From: Rhodosporidiobolus odoratus | Lineage: Eukaryota > Basidiomycota > Microbotryomycetes > Sporidiobolales > Sporidiobolaceae | NCBI GenBank assembly: GCA_034387635.1 | Contig: JAOANU010000002.1 | Span: forward strand, 434,001-498,000 | Length of the DNA stretch: 64,000 nt | Reading direction: 5' to 3' | Shown here: one piece after another, positions 1-16,149 of the stretch | Layout: each line of letters opens with the position of its first letter | How positions within the stretch are numbered: position 1 is the first letter of the stretch | Program-made: the position numbers and the translations under genes | Notes under the pieces: model-generated | Databases searched by the model: none | The model's input: only the letters and a program-made list of their open reading frames with translations | What the model was told of the DNA's origin: nothing

Positions 1-1075
1 TCCTCTTAGACTCTTTTGCCTCCCTTTTCATCAAGGGCTGACAATATGCAACGCCACCAACAGTCCTGAGTTGCCCAGTCCAGCAACAGCGACAGTACAG
101 GGAGCAGACTGACTGCTCGGTCCAAAGGAGTGACAGCGGGGCGGGTAAAGGGGGCGAGACTAACAAGCTAAACAAGCACGGGGAGAAATAGCGATGAGGC
201 GGAGTCCGGGAAAGGAGTTTTGGGCGCACGTACCCGTCTACCGTTGACTTGGCGTGGACGGGCCTGCGGAAACATCACGGGTCAGCGGATCCCCCGTCCG
301 TGCGTGCCGGGAATGTACAGAAGAACAGAAGAATCCCGGGAGGAGAAGGAGAAGGGTACGAGGAAAAGGAAAAGAACGCACTGTTGCCCGTCGTCCACAG
401 CGATTCCTGGTCCGTCTCCCGTAACTCTGCTTTGTCCGTTACCGGGACCGCCCGATCGTCCAATGTGCGCGCAGCCTGAGCAGCGCCCCGCGGTTGCGCG
501 TTCTTGACCCAATCCTTGCCATTCCCTCTTGACATTCTCTCCTCGTCATCTTCGCCTTCCTCGTCCCAATCCGACATATCACCGCTGAACCAGTCATCTG
601 GTAGTTCGACCTCTCCCAATTCTAGATACTCTATGAGGTCTGCCCCGAAATTTCGAGGGTCGCAAAGTAGTTGTCGCGATGAAGGCGGGGGCGGAGAGGA
701 GGCTGCGAAAGGAGGCAGTGTTGCCCATGGTGTCACAGTGGATACAGTACGAAGTCGAGGGCCGGGAGAGGCGGTCAATGTCGCTTGTATTTCGTTCTGA
801 GGCGGAGGCAGTCGCGAGGAAAACGATGGATGCGTTCTGAGGTCCTGCAGAGATCTGGGCGGATTCGACGGCGGTGCCAGCGTCGGAGGAAGAGTAGAGG
901 AAACGGAGCCACTTGAACATGTGCAGCGCGGAGCGCGCTGGCTCACAGGGCGTCGCGACGGCGACGGAGGTGAGGATGTGCTGGTTGAGGTGAGGAGGTG
1001 AAGCTGCATACGCTCTTTGACCGGGTAACGAGGTCCTGTCGCGTCGCCAGATAGCATGGAGGTCTTAATCAATCG
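1..1075 (-). CDS. Unrecognised protein, partial at window edge
   Basis: I do not recognise this protein. On the minus strand two stretches look coding and join well across an intron (donor GTACTG near 750, acceptor CGCAG near 706). The upstream part includes HMFKWLRFLYSSSD. The downstream part includes FGADLIEYLELGEVELPDDW followed by an acidic run (DMSDWDEEGEDDEE). A further donor (GTGCGT near 381) suggests the gene continues past the left edge. The first exon shown seems to open after an AG near 1068; a possible further exon upstream (about 1190-1370, with HIPPAQSRALGTF) could belong to the same gene but was not resolved. The gene lies just downstream of NAA10 on the same strand. The acidic, tryptophan-containing segment is the only distinctive feature. 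Gamma-tubulin-complex proteins were considered but nothing decisive supports that. The start is unknown and the 3' end is outside or unresolved. Confidence 0.45.
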
Positions 1076-1686
1076 GGGAAAATCAAGGTGAGAAGCGGAA
1101 CGCCTGTGTTGCAGGCCGGTTCCCTCGTCGGCGAAGCACCGCTCGCTGTCTGTTTGTAAAACCCGAGGGAGTCAGCGTTCACGGAACCAAGGGAAAGTAC
1201 CGACCGGGCCAAGTATCCGAAGTTTTCGCAGCGCATGTCCGAGATTGTGACTTCCAGAAATGTTCCAAGCGCCCTCGATTGCGCTGGCGGAATATGGCGC
1301 TCGGGGAGCAGGCCGCGCAGGAGGTTTCGGGAAAAGTTCCCCAGGCTCGAAGACTTACTAGACGATCTTTTCAGAAGGGAGTGAGGAAATAGAACGCACT
1401 TTATTATGTGACGATAATTAGCGAGAGCTCGAGTTGGCTCAAGGACGCGAGGCGGAGTTTCCCGCAATCGCTTGTAGGTCGCGAGAGGCTGTGCGAACCG
1501 CCTGTGTGGAAGAGTGAAGCCTAAGTACCGACGCAACGCTCTAGTTCGAAGGTCATTATGGTTGGAAACGGGGCGCGGCAACAAAAGCAACCCAGAGCAA
1601 CGGAAGGCGATTCGACAGTGATGCTTTGTTCGAGACGAGGAGCCGCGTAGCGCATGGGGTAGCGTGTCCTGCATTGCTCCTCATTT

Positions 1687-2587
1687 CTACTTGAAGGTCA
1701 ATCGCATCGAGTATGCATCCTGTGGAGATGGAAGATAGTGAGCCAAGGGGTCGATGGGACACGATCACAACATTACCTCGCCATCCGCATCTGTTCGAGT
1801 AGGAAGCAGAGTCAGTTACAGCCAGGAAGGAAGGCAAGGTGAGCAAGAACTGAGAGACTCAGTCGGAGAAGGACTTACAATAACTTTTTTCCACCTTGAT
1901 GACCTCGAATCCCAGCGTATCTTTGTAGAGTCCAAGGGCGGCCCTGTTCGTTTTTCGGACGTGCAGGCTGACATGTGATGCGCCATAGGTTGTCTTCATG
2001 GCGTGTTCTGCGGACGGGTGTATGCCAGAAGAGAACGACTGTCAGCTGAAGGACTAGGCAGATAGTCTGGACTAGTTGCAGAATTCGTCATGAGGCGTTA
2101 ACGCACGAGAAAGCTGCATGAGCTTGTTGGCCAGCCCTAATCGACGGTAGTTGCGCAGGACGGAGATTGACGTGACGTGGCCGTGCGGTTCTTCCGTCGA
2201 GTCCTCATCCCTGTATGGAAGGCTGAGCTGCGTCAGTACGAGGTGATAACGGCTGAGGGCAGGAGAAGCGAACATCTTTGCCAGGATGTAGCCAACGATT
2301 CGCCCCTTGTGATCTTCCGCAACGAAGGAGACCTGCGGCCATGTCAGGCCGTGATAGAGGTCTATGTGCGGTCAGCGGTCAGCGGTCGCATGTACGAATG
2401 GCAAAAACAAGCGGACACACAGTACTTCATCTGGTAGTTCTGCGTAGCGCAAGAAGGAAAGAAGAAGTGGCTCAGACGGGCATTCCACCTAATCAAGCGT
2501 CAGGTAAGAGCGCACCTCTGGAAGGTTATGCAGATTGCAGTTCTGCATTTCCATCAAGTCTGCGACGGTAGCGCGGCGGAGATTCAT
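1687..2587 (-). CDS. NAA10: N-alpha-acetyltransferase NAA10/ARD1 (NatA catalytic subunit)
   Basis: Catalytic subunit of the ribosome-bound NatA complex, which transfers acetyl from acetyl-CoA to nascent N-termini starting Ser, Ala, Thr, Gly and similar after methionine removal. I could assemble six exons into about 152 residues. They start [19 protein letters not shown] (ATG at 2585-2587) and continue through [38 protein letters not shown], the acetyl-CoA-binding [26 protein letters not shown], and end [10 protein letters not shown] plus stop at 1687-1689. All joints use GT...AG (for example GTGCGC, GTGTGT, GTTCGC, GTAAGT, GTAATG) and keep frame. Every block matches the GNAT fold order of ARD1 orthologues. 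The C-terminus is very short and lacks the extended acidic tail of animal NAA10. Its partner NAA15 is not in the window. Confidence 0.95.
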
Positions 2588-2929
2588 GTTGGCAGTCGCG
2601 AGTCGGGAGGGAGGGCGTAGGCAAGAAAAGCGTCGACGAATCTGGTACGGCGAAGGACTCGTAGGCTTGGCAATCTGCGGCAGAGTAGTCCGGTCAGTCG
2701 TGTTCTGTTTGACCACGCACGGTCGGCCCCGCAAAGCTCCTTCTAGCAGTCCTCCGGCAGAGAGGAGAACCCTGGGCCAGGTTTTCTTCGACTCTTGAAG
2801 TCCTGTAACTCCGCCCGCCTGCCTCTGATACAGAGCTGTCTGTAGCCGCGGACTCGCACTCAGCTCGTGTCCCGTGTGGTCGGCTCCCACTTCGAGTCGT
2901 CGGCCCCTCGTCGTCCCTCAGCAGGCTAG

Positions 2930-3544
2930 TCAGTGCGCTTGTGCCGCAGCGACAGCGTCCTGCCCTTCTTTCCCTCTGCCTTTACCGCTCTCTATCAGCC
3001 ATCCCACGGGGGCATCGTCGGAGATGCCGTGCGAAATGATGAGGTCGTGCGGGAGGGAGGGATAGCCGTCTGCGCCGCTGAAAAGGTCGGAGCGCGACGT
3101 ACGAATCTCCAGAGGCTTCTGACGGACTCGCGGTGTAGCAAGCAGCAGTACGAGCGGTTCGACGGTGTAATACAGAGCTCTCTTCCCTTCCTCCGTTGAT
3201 CTCCAGGTTGGCTTCGATCAATAACTTGCTACCACTGTGATCGCCTGGAAAGACCGTCTGACGAGTACAACACCGGCGCAGGCGCCCCAAGTCATCAGTT
3301 TTCGAGAAACACGCCTGTCACCACCTTTGCGCCCCCGACCCGGTTCAACCATCCACCTCGCCCTCCTCGCCCAACCCTCAGACACGCCAGCAAGCAAAGC
3401 TACATCGTCAGCTGGTCAAGTGATCCTACTACCGCCCTGCGCTCGCTGCGCGAAAAATCCTTCGGATCTCGCAGGAGACCAAGTCGGCCTTTCCCTTCGT
3501 GTATGCCTTCCTGCCCTTTTCCTTCCAAGCTCCTTGTCTGCCAT
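2930..3544 (-). CDS. Small unrecognised protein, short exons
   Basis: This gene is not visible as one long ORF. Exon 1 starts at ATG 3542-3544 (MADKELGRKRAGRHTRRERP) and is open to a GTAGTAGG donor near 3433. Exon 2 (acceptor ..CCAG near 3412) reads ADDVALLAGVSEGWARRARW and continues in frame to KLMTWGACAGVVLVRRSFQA. A further exon reads RALYYTVEPLVLLLATPRV then PSLPHDLIISHGISDDAPVG, and ends at a stop at 2930-2932. The joint between exons 2 and 3 (donor GTAGCAAG near 3234) is uncertain at its acceptor. The predicted product is about 170-180 residues, basic at the N-terminus, with one or two hydrophobic stretches that might span a membrane. I do not recognise a family. It sits between NAA10 and SMC5 on the same strand. 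Confidence 0.5.
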
Positions 3545-4016
3545 ATTGCCTTGGCGCATCACCGGATCGCAGTAGCCCGCTCAGTTGACGGCTACGAGGG
3601 CACGGCCAGGATTTGAGCAAGGCCAGGGGGAAGAACAAGTGAGGAGTTTTCCACAGGTTTTCCAGACTGGCAGACTACGTTCTCAGTACACCCGGCTTTC
3701 GTGGTGGTCTGCTCGCGTCCCCTCGCGGCCAACTGGCAGGACGGTATGCTATAAGAGGACGACGCCGACGAAGAGAAGACGAATCGTCAATGGGAGGCTG
3801 CCGACTCGTCTCGCTTCGTATCCTCTTTTCCTCGAATGCTTCAACTGCTGCACGATGACAGACCGCTTCGGCCGGAGCCTTCTCAACAGGACACGCAGTA
3901 GTGTACGGCACTGCCTTACTTGCACAACATGCGACAAAAAAGGAAGCAAGTAGGGGAAAACAAGCTATACAAACCTCATCCTTCCAACCCGACTCAACCC
4001 AACGCAACTCTCCAGC
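3545..4016 (-). other. Intergenic, SMC5 3' end to small gene
   Basis: This stretch separates the SMC5 stop from the start of the small gene at 3544. Short open frames occur on both strands but none shows a protein-like composition joined to a sensible splice site. It probably holds the SMC5 3'UTR/terminator and the promoter of the next gene. Confidence 0.4.
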
Positions 4017-9014
<4,998 letters not shown>

Positions 9015-9073
9015 TGATGAGAATTGACTTGTAACTTATCTTGTTACCGTACTGCTTATCTAGACTAGACAAC
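9015..9073. promoter_or_regulatory. Short bidirectional promoter (SMC5 / aminotransferase)
   Basis: Only 59 bases separate the two opposite start codons. The stretch is AT-richer than its surroundings. Any shared promoter must overlap the 5' ends of both transcripts or lie inside this gap. Confidence 0.5.
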
Positions 9074-10791
9074 ATGACTGACAGTTCACCAGTCTACACA
9101 ATCAATCAATCAATCTCCGACTCTTCTGCTCCTCCGATTCCCCTCGCCTCTCTGTGGGCTCAATCCTATTCCCCCACACCCTCCGAACCTCTCCTCAACC
9201 TCGCACAAGGCGTACCAGGCGCACCTCCTCCACCAGAGTTCCTACATAAGCTAGCGGAGGCAGCGGGTGACCCCGCGACGACGGGATATGGTGACTTGAG
9301 AGGCGATTCAGGGTTGAGAAGGGAACTCGCAAGGGACGTTGTTACGGTCTATGGCGTCAAGGAGGGCGCACAGGGAGTCGACTCAGAGAACGAGGTGGCC
9401 ATAACGGCCGGATGTAACCTCGTACGCTTCCCTCCTGCCCTCGGCAGTTCCCCCTGCTCGAAAACACGAGAATGACCTTCTCACCCTTATCTATCTGCCT
9501 CCCTCTGCACAACAGGCCTTCTACGCCACTCTCCTCGCCCTGTGCCCTCCAAACTCTTCCGTGATCCTCCCCACCCCCTGGTATTTCAACCACCAAATGA
9601 CCATCTCGCAACTCTCTCTCAACTTAATCCCCCTCCGCTGTCAACCTCCCTCCTTCCTCCCCTCCCCTTCCGACTGCGCCACGCTGCTCTCCGACAACCC
9701 GAACGTCAGAGCCATCATCCTCGTCTCGCCCAACAACCCGACAGGGGCGGTTTACCCCCCAGAGTTGTTGAAAGAGTTTGCAGATCTGGCGGTCGAGAGG
9801 GGAGTCGCGTTGGTTTTGGACGAGACTTATAGGGAGTTTGTAGTGGGAAGACCGCATGGATTGTTTGCTGAAACCGAGTGGAGGAGATACCTGGTCCATC
9901 TGTTCTCGTTTTCCAAGTCGTGCGTCCTGTCTTTCTCGTCCTTCTTCCCGTCCCTCTTCCGCCTCTCCCTCCTCGCCCTCTAGGTCGAGTTGAATACTCA
10001 CTCCTACTCTCTTTGTGCTGCAGCTACGCTATCCCAGGCCATCGCCTCGGCGCCCTCCTAACCTCCGCCCCTCTCCTCACCCAAATCCGAAAACTCCTAG
10101 ACTGCCTCCAAATCTGTCCCGCCCGTCCCGCTCAACGCGCGGTGGAATGGGCCATAGAGAACACGAGAGAGTGGAGGGAGGGCGTGAGGGAGGAGCTGGC
10201 GAGACGGCAGAGGGTGTTTGGGGGGTTGGTGGAGGGGGTGGAGGGGTGGAGGGTTGAGACGGGTGGGGGGTATTTTAGCTATGTCTGTTCTTTCCCTCCA
10301 TTCATCCCCCCCTCTTCGTTCCTCCCGTTTCTCTATCCTACTTAGCGAACCGATCGACTGACCCAAGCGGACCAACCACGACTGACCGAACAAACCTCGA
10401 AAACCAGGTCAAACACCCTTTCCCCTCTGTCCCTTCCGAAATCGTCGCGCGCCGTCTCGCTCAACATGTTGGAGTGATCACCTTACCTGGGACGTTTTTC
10501 TCTCCGCCTTTTGAAAAGGTGGAGGAGGATCGGTTTATTCGATTCTGTAAGTGTTGCACCTTGCCTTGTTCTCCTTCTTCGTTCCGCTTTCTTCCCCCCC
10601 CCCCCCCCCCCCCCCCGCCCGCCCCCCTTTCTGGCTCTCGCGCTCGCTCTTTCCCGTCCGCATTGACTGATTCTTTCCTCGACGGATGTTGGTGTCCAAA
10701 AGCTATCGCCAACGTCAATGAAGAAACTCTCCGCCAAGTCCCGGCTCGACTGCAGAAACTCAATGAGATGTGGTCGACTTTGGAGGACTGA
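9074..10791 (+). CDS. PLP-dependent aminotransferase, class I/II
   Basis: Fold-type I PLP enzyme that moves an amino group between an amino acid and a 2-oxo acid; the substrate cannot be told from sequence. Five exons (9074-9421, 9516-9919, 10024-10282, 10408-10546, 10703-10791) give exactly 413 codons, 412 residues, normal for the family. Landmarks are LNLAQGVPG and TTGYGDLRGDSGLRREL near the N-terminus, AITAGCN, VSPNNPTGAVYPPELL, the PLP-phenol region VLDETYREF, the Schiff-base lysine in FSFSKSYAIPGHRLGA, and a C-terminal GGGYFSYVKHPF. I chose ATG 9074; an upstream in-frame non-ATG extension exists from 9041. The last intron holds a 23-C run. It resembles bacterial-like aspartate/kynurenine-type aminotransferases. 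Confidence 0.9.
10594..10616. repeat. C23 homopolymer in intron
   Basis: An uninterrupted run of 23 C followed by CCC/GCCC repeats, inside the fourth intron of the aminotransferase gene. Length is likely to vary between strains or to be a sequencing artefact. Confidence 0.9.
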
Positions 10792-11269
10792 AAAAGGCGA
10801 GGCGGATTTGTCGTGATTTCTCCCCCCCGTCGCCGCTGTCATCCCTAGAGCGGGTTGGGATTCGAGGTTTGAGAAAGTAGAGCGAGGCAGCAGAGGCCCG
10901 GGGGGTTACTTACTTAGAAGGAGGAGTCAGTACAGACCAGTATCGTCGGTTGGAAAAATGTGTTATAACCACTGACGTGCCGTGTTCTCGCTCTCTCTCT
11001 CTTCTCTTCTCTTTTTCGCCAAGTGGGCATCCGCTCAACGTTGCGCTCGCATTGCAAGACGCACACAAAATCGACAAACACACAACAGGTCACAGAAGGA
11101 AAGAAAAGAAAAACACGACAGAAACAGCTGTACTCCTGAGAGAGACACTATACAGATAAACCCTGTGCAAGACGCACGAATCAAGAGATCACGAACGAAC
11201 CCTCCCCATCCGCTTCCCCGTCCGTTCCCTTCGCATTCCTCGCTCCCTCCGGTCTGCAAGAACTGACCA
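10792..11269. other. Convergent intergenic region
   Basis: Lies between the stop codons of the aminotransferase (+) and the WBP2-like gene (-). Short open frames only. It presumably holds both 3'UTRs and terminators. Confidence 0.5.
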
Positions 11270-12363
11270 TCAAGCCTCAGAATACCCCGGCGGTGCCTCC
11301 CCCCCCTCCCCCTCACCCACTTGTCCTCCTCCTCCTTCTCCAGCTCCAGCCCGTCCACCTGCTCTCACCTCTCCCTCCCTCTCCCTCTCCTCCGCAGCTC
11401 TTGCAACCCTCGCGGCGTCAAGGGTGGAGGGGGAAGGTTGGTCCCTGTGGAGTTGTTGGGGGTTGAGGTGCGGAGGAAAGGGGAGGTGGGAGGTGGGGCA
11501 TGAGGGAGTAGGCGTGGCCGAGAGGGTAGAGGGGGGAGAAGAAGCGGTGGTGATAGTGGTTGGGGGGGTGTAGGCAGCTGAGACGAGAACCAGAGGAGGA
11601 AGGTCAAAGAAGAGCGTTGGCGTTCCAGCAGACAAGCAAAGGCCAATCAGGACGTACGCAGGTTCTCCCCGTCTCCATCTCCTCCTCCTCCTCCTCCTCC
11701 TCCTCCACGCCTGTTTCGAGACGACCCACCTGAAGCTTCGAGGCGGTCCCTCATTTCTTGTAGCATTTGGACGAAATCGAAGCCGCCGGCTTCTTTAAAG
11801 TGGAGACGGAGTCGGTGGGGGCCCTGTACCGTCGGGGCGAGGGAGTTCGAGTCGATTGCGGGGTTAGTGATGGCGTGGAGGGGCAGAAGAGTAGAGTTGT
11901 AGCGGGTGGAGAGTGGCCGGAGAGAAAAGGGGAAAAAGTTGAAGGGATTCAGACGTACCGACAACCCTCCCCCCTGAGCCGGTAGACAGACGGCCTCGTA
12001 GTAGGACGCCGAGAACCAGGGTTGTACGAGTCTTCCATCCACGAGTGTGTCAAGCGGGACCGAGAGACTGGTGAGAGGTGTGGAAGCTGCCCCACTCGAT
12101 GCCGATTCGGGTGGTGAGGATGGGGAGGGAGAGGGAGAGGGAGAGGGGGCGACGAAGACGATGCGTTGGTTCGACGTGTAGAGGGTTCCCGCGTTTGCGG
12201 TGGTCTGTTGAGACTTGGCAGGTGGTGGTTGGTTGAGGGGTGAGCCGGCGAGGTGGGGGAACAGTTGCAGGTTGATCGAGGGAGTGGTGAGGAGGAACTT
12301 TTCTCTGGGTAGAGGGACTGGGGCATGGGTTGGGGATAGCATGCAGTGATTGATGGATGCCAT
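11270..12363 (-). CDS. WBP2-like GRAM-type protein with C-terminal PPxY
   Basis: Resembles WW-domain-binding protein 2 family members, which are GRAM-like domain adaptors that bind WW proteins. The visible order is a proline-rich lead, GTLYTSNQRIVFVA (the GRAM core strand), a disordered Ser/Pro insert, FSASYYEAVCLPAQGGGL, then after an intron LRLHFKEAGGFDFVQMLQEM and a poly-Gly run from a (TCC)n tract near 11685-11707. After a last intron (donor GTACGT near 11653, acceptor TCAG near 11581) comes a Pro/Thr- and Gly-rich tail ending PPGYSEA plus stop (11270-11272). PPGY fits the PPxY WW ligand. I chose ATG 12361-12363; an in-frame ATG at 12432 (MSKRETLLS) would add 23 residues. It is divergent from ECD. 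Confidence 0.82.
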
Positions 12364-12474
12364 GTTGCTAGTATATGCACTACTTGGCGGGGAGAGGAAG
12401 GAGAAGGACAAGAGAGTCTCTCTCTTGCTCATTGCAGAGTCTGATTATGAGTGGCACGGGTTGATCCATTCACT
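12364..12474. promoter_or_regulatory. Bidirectional gap WBP2-like / ECD
   Basis: Up to 111 bases between the two opposite starts. If the upstream in-frame ATG at 12432 is used for the minus gene, only about 42 bases remain. Confidence 0.4.
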
Positions 12475-14558
12475 ATGACAAGTCGACTACAGCAGCATTC
12501 GAATCAAGACTACTGCACCTACTCTATTCACTTTCCCTCGTCCACCGACCCAGTCTCACTCCTCCCTCAGGTCCTCACTCACCTTGAATCCCTCACTTCA
12601 AACTACATCTGGCACAACCAACCTTTCAACCTCTCCCTTTCCCCCTTGGACTTCTCAGCCCCTCCCACTCAGACTCAGCACCGTCACCTCCAAGGCAAAG
12701 TTCAAGTCACCGATGCAGTCGACGACGAGTGGTTCATCGTTCACCTCCTCCGTCAGCTCTCTCACCAGTACCCAGACGCCATAGTCCACGTCCAAGACGA
12801 CGACGGAGAGTTTCTCTTGATCGAAGCCGCCGATCACCTCCCCACCTGGCTCACCCCTCAAAACGCTCAAAACCGGGTCAGTCTCGTCCCATTTCCGCTT
12901 GCCCGGCTTGGCCCTCTTCCTGGTCAGAATGTGCTGACGAGGCTTTCAACTTGTGGCGAAATTCTGGCAGGTCTGGCTCTACCGCTCCAACCTGCACCTG
13001 ATCCCCCTCAAACACAAGTCCGCCCTCCCCTTTTCCTCCTCCTCCACTCCCTCCGACACCCTCAACCCTTCCTTCGACCCAGACGAGGATGCCTTTCTAG
13101 ACCGTACGACGGCCCTCGAGCTGATCAGGGATGACAAGGTGGAGACGAGGGCGCCCAAAGAGGTGCAAGAGGCCGTTTGGGCTAGGATTGCTGGGTGCGT
13201 GGTTGTCTCTCTTACGCACTGCGTCGAGCTCGCTCTTTCTTGTTAAAGAGGCAATGCTCTGACTTGGCGGCTGTGAGATACGCACAGCTATCCTGACAAG
13301 ATCCAGGAACATCACCACCGCACTCTGGCCTATGTCCCAACCGATATCGCCCTCGCATTGGCAGAAAACCCAAAACTCGTCGCCGAAGCGGTCAAGGCGT
13401 TCTACGAGCGAGAACCCGCAACCCTCAAGGTACGTAGATCATAGCCATTACGCTCTTACGTAGTCTGACCGTGTTACATTTCGGGAAAACAGGCCTGCAA
13501 CTCGATGACACGCTTCCCGCCTGCCTCGCCCTCCAACGCCTTCTCCGCAGACCCCGCCCCATCCACTTCACCCTCACTCCCCCCCGTTACCCTGACCCCC
13601 ATCGTCCTAACCCGCCCCCTCTACTCCCAACTCGTCTTACAAAGATTCTATGCCCCGAAACCGTTCGACAAAGTAAAGTGGGACCAAGGAACCCAGGGAG
13701 CGGGAGGAGAGACGGCAGAGAAGAGGTGGAGAAGCGTAGGAATGAAAGTGGCTTGTGGGTTCGAGATGCTTTATGCTCAAACCTCACCTCAGTTGCGGCA
13801 TCCCTCTGCTTCTGCTAGTGACGGAACGGTTACGAATGTACCGGCTTACCAGGCGTTTCTTGGGAGTTTGACGGAGAAGGGCTTTTTTGAGGGGGAGTCG
13901 GAGGGGAGTCAAGGGTGGAAGAGGAGGGAAAAGGAGGCGAGGGAGGGGTGGGAGAAAGCTAAAGGGGAACGGTGCGTTCCGAACCCGGATCCCCTCACTT
14001 GAGGGATACCTGGCTTGTTCCAATCAACGAGTTCCTAATGATCAATTTTATTCGACGATGTTTAACTACGCGCAGCCCGACACTCTCCTTCGCTCAACGA
14101 GTCGACGACTCCATCTCCCTCGCCCGTTCCCGTCCCAATCCGTTACCATCCCGCATCCCAACTCTCCATTCCGTCCTGTCCCTCTCTCCTTCCGAGCTCT
14201 CCGAAAAAGGTCTGGAAGATACGGAGGATTGGATGGCTCTGGATGAGCAGGGGTTGGAGGAACTTTTGAGGTCTAGAGCGGGTGGAGGAGGGGGAGGGGG
14301 AGGGGGACAGTTGGGGGATAGTGATTTCGAGTCTTCTGATGAGGAGGAGGAAGAGGAGGAGGAGAAGGAGGGGGAAGAAGAAGGGATGAATGGGGTGGAG
14401 GGAGCGGGAGAGGGAAGGAAGACTAAGGATAAGGAGGAAGAGAAGAGAGCGAGAAAGGCGGCCAGGAGGTTGGAGAAGATGGCGGGCAAGGTGGAGGAGT
14501 TTGTGCAAGGTAGGGGGGCCGTTCAGGGGGCTTTGTTCGAGGAGTACGTCTTTGTACC

Positions 14559-14619
<61 letters not shown>

Positions 14620-16119
14620 GCGGAGTGAATGCACGAGACGACGAGCTGACGTTTCTCTGTTTTTCTTGCCTAGCGAACAAACCGACGATGAAGCCTCTGA
14701 TGATGACGAAGATGGAGACGAGACGATGGCGCCTCCCCCTCCTCCTCTCTCGGCTGAAGAACGTGCCTCGAGGCTAGAGAAACTCGTCGCCCCTCTGGCC
14801 GCCGAAGAATGGGGTCAAAAAGAACCCCTTGCCCAACAAGAAGAAGATGAAGAAGGAGAAGGTCAAGATGAAGCGATGACGACGACGTCTGCTCCCCCGC
14901 CGCTTGACGAATCCGCCGTCGTCGCCGCGGTCGAGGGCTCGGAAGCTTCCAAGCATCCTCACCGCGCTCCCAAATTCGCCGAAGAGAAATACGACGGTTT
15001 CTCCTCTGACGATGACTCCTCCTCCAATTCCGAAACGAACGACGGTCCACGAATTCTCGACCAACTCCACGGTGGCGAAGAAGGAGAAGACGAAGAGGAG
15101 GAAGAAGATCGACCGGCCGTGTTGGCAGGGCAAGATGGAGAAGGGGAATTGGATTTGGGAGAGGAGATGGATGAGTTTTTGAGGTTTGCTACCGAGACTT
15201 TGGGGTTGACGCCGGAGCAGTATGAGGGGATTTTGGGAGAGAGGAGGGAGAGGGGAGGTGCGTTTTTGTCTGAAGCTCTTTTCTTCTTTACCCTCTTTCG
15301 ATTACCTCGCTTCCTCTAGTCTGCTCGCTTGGGGAACGCAATGTGCTCAGCGAGGGTGACGGGATGAGTGATCGCTTACACCCGTCAGTTTTTCTTCTTT
15401 GCCGCCCTTTCTTGACAGCCTTCGTCCCCGCGGCCCCTCAGCCAAAAAAGACCAACATCCTCCCAACCACCAGCTCCTCTAAACCTTCCCCGTCATCCAC
15501 TCAGAAGAAGGCCGCTCCTCCCTCACCCTCCCCCGCCGCCGCAACCGCCGCCGGTCGCCCCCCTCCCGCTCCTGCACACGCTCAAGCCCGCAACCCTAAC
15601 CTCAAGGATTTCGACACATTGATGGAACAGATGGAGAAGGAACTTGCGGGGGCCAAACAGAGCTCTTCGTCATCTTCATCGAAGGCCAAGGAGAAGGGCG
15701 AGAAAGCCAGTACGAATACGAGTGCGGGAGTGACGGAAAAGGAACCGCCTTCGAAGCCTTATGGGAGGAGGCAGGACTTTCCGGATGGCAACAGGGTCGT
15801 GGTTGACTCGCTTTCTGATTCTGAAGAGGACGACGAGGAGGGTGGGGCGAAAGGTGGGCCGCGAGGAGGAGGAGGGGGAGGAGATGAAGACACGGCCGCT
15901 ATGGATGCTGAACTCGCTTCCCTTCTCGCCGCGGCTGGGACACGCGGGTTCGGCGGTGAAGGCGACGGTGACGGTGAGGGGGAAGGAGGAGAAGGGGGAG
16001 GGATGGACTATAACCTGGTCAAGAACTTTTTGCAGTCGTTTCAGGCTCAGGGAGGGTTTGGAGGACCGGCGGGGAATTTGGCGGGTAGGATGGGGTTCAA
16101 TATGCCTAGGGATGCGTAG
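12475..16119 (+). CDS. ECD: Ecdysoneless / SGT1 (GCR2-suppressor type) family protein
   Basis: Orthologue of ecdysoneless/hSGT1, a nuclear-cytoplasmic protein linked to pre-mRNA splicing (U5/PRP8) and transcription. Seven exons (12475-12876, 12971-13194, 13288-13429, 13493-13971, 14076-14543, 14674-15257, 15419-16119) sum to exactly 1000 codons. N-terminal landmarks are YCTYSIHFPS, YIWHNQPFNLSL, DAVDDEWFIVHLLRQLS and a conserved EFLLIEAADHLPTWLTP, then VWLYRSNLHLIPL. The middle has QRFYAPKPFDKVKWD. The C-terminal half is acidic and low complexity with EEMDEFLRFATETLG and ends MDYNLVKNFLQSFQAQGG. The ATG at 12475 gives MTSRLQQHSNQDYC. About 999 residues is longer than animal ECD because of the acidic and Gly-rich inserts. 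Confidence 0.92.
14562..14614. repeat. (CT)n microsatellite in ECD intron
   Basis: About 26 uninterrupted CT units beginning roughly 18 bases after the 5' splice site of the fifth ECD intron (donor at 14544). It occupies about 40 percent of that intron. Confidence 0.95.
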
Positions 16120-16149
16120 TCACCTCTATGGCTTGCTCGGAGCTAGAGA

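Noticed and set aside
275..1072. Single 265-codon minus-strand ORF read as one protein
   Set aside because: Its upstream half has poor composition, while another frame there is clearly protein-like and joins by a good intron; the ORF is a chance fusion of exon and wrong-frame sequence.
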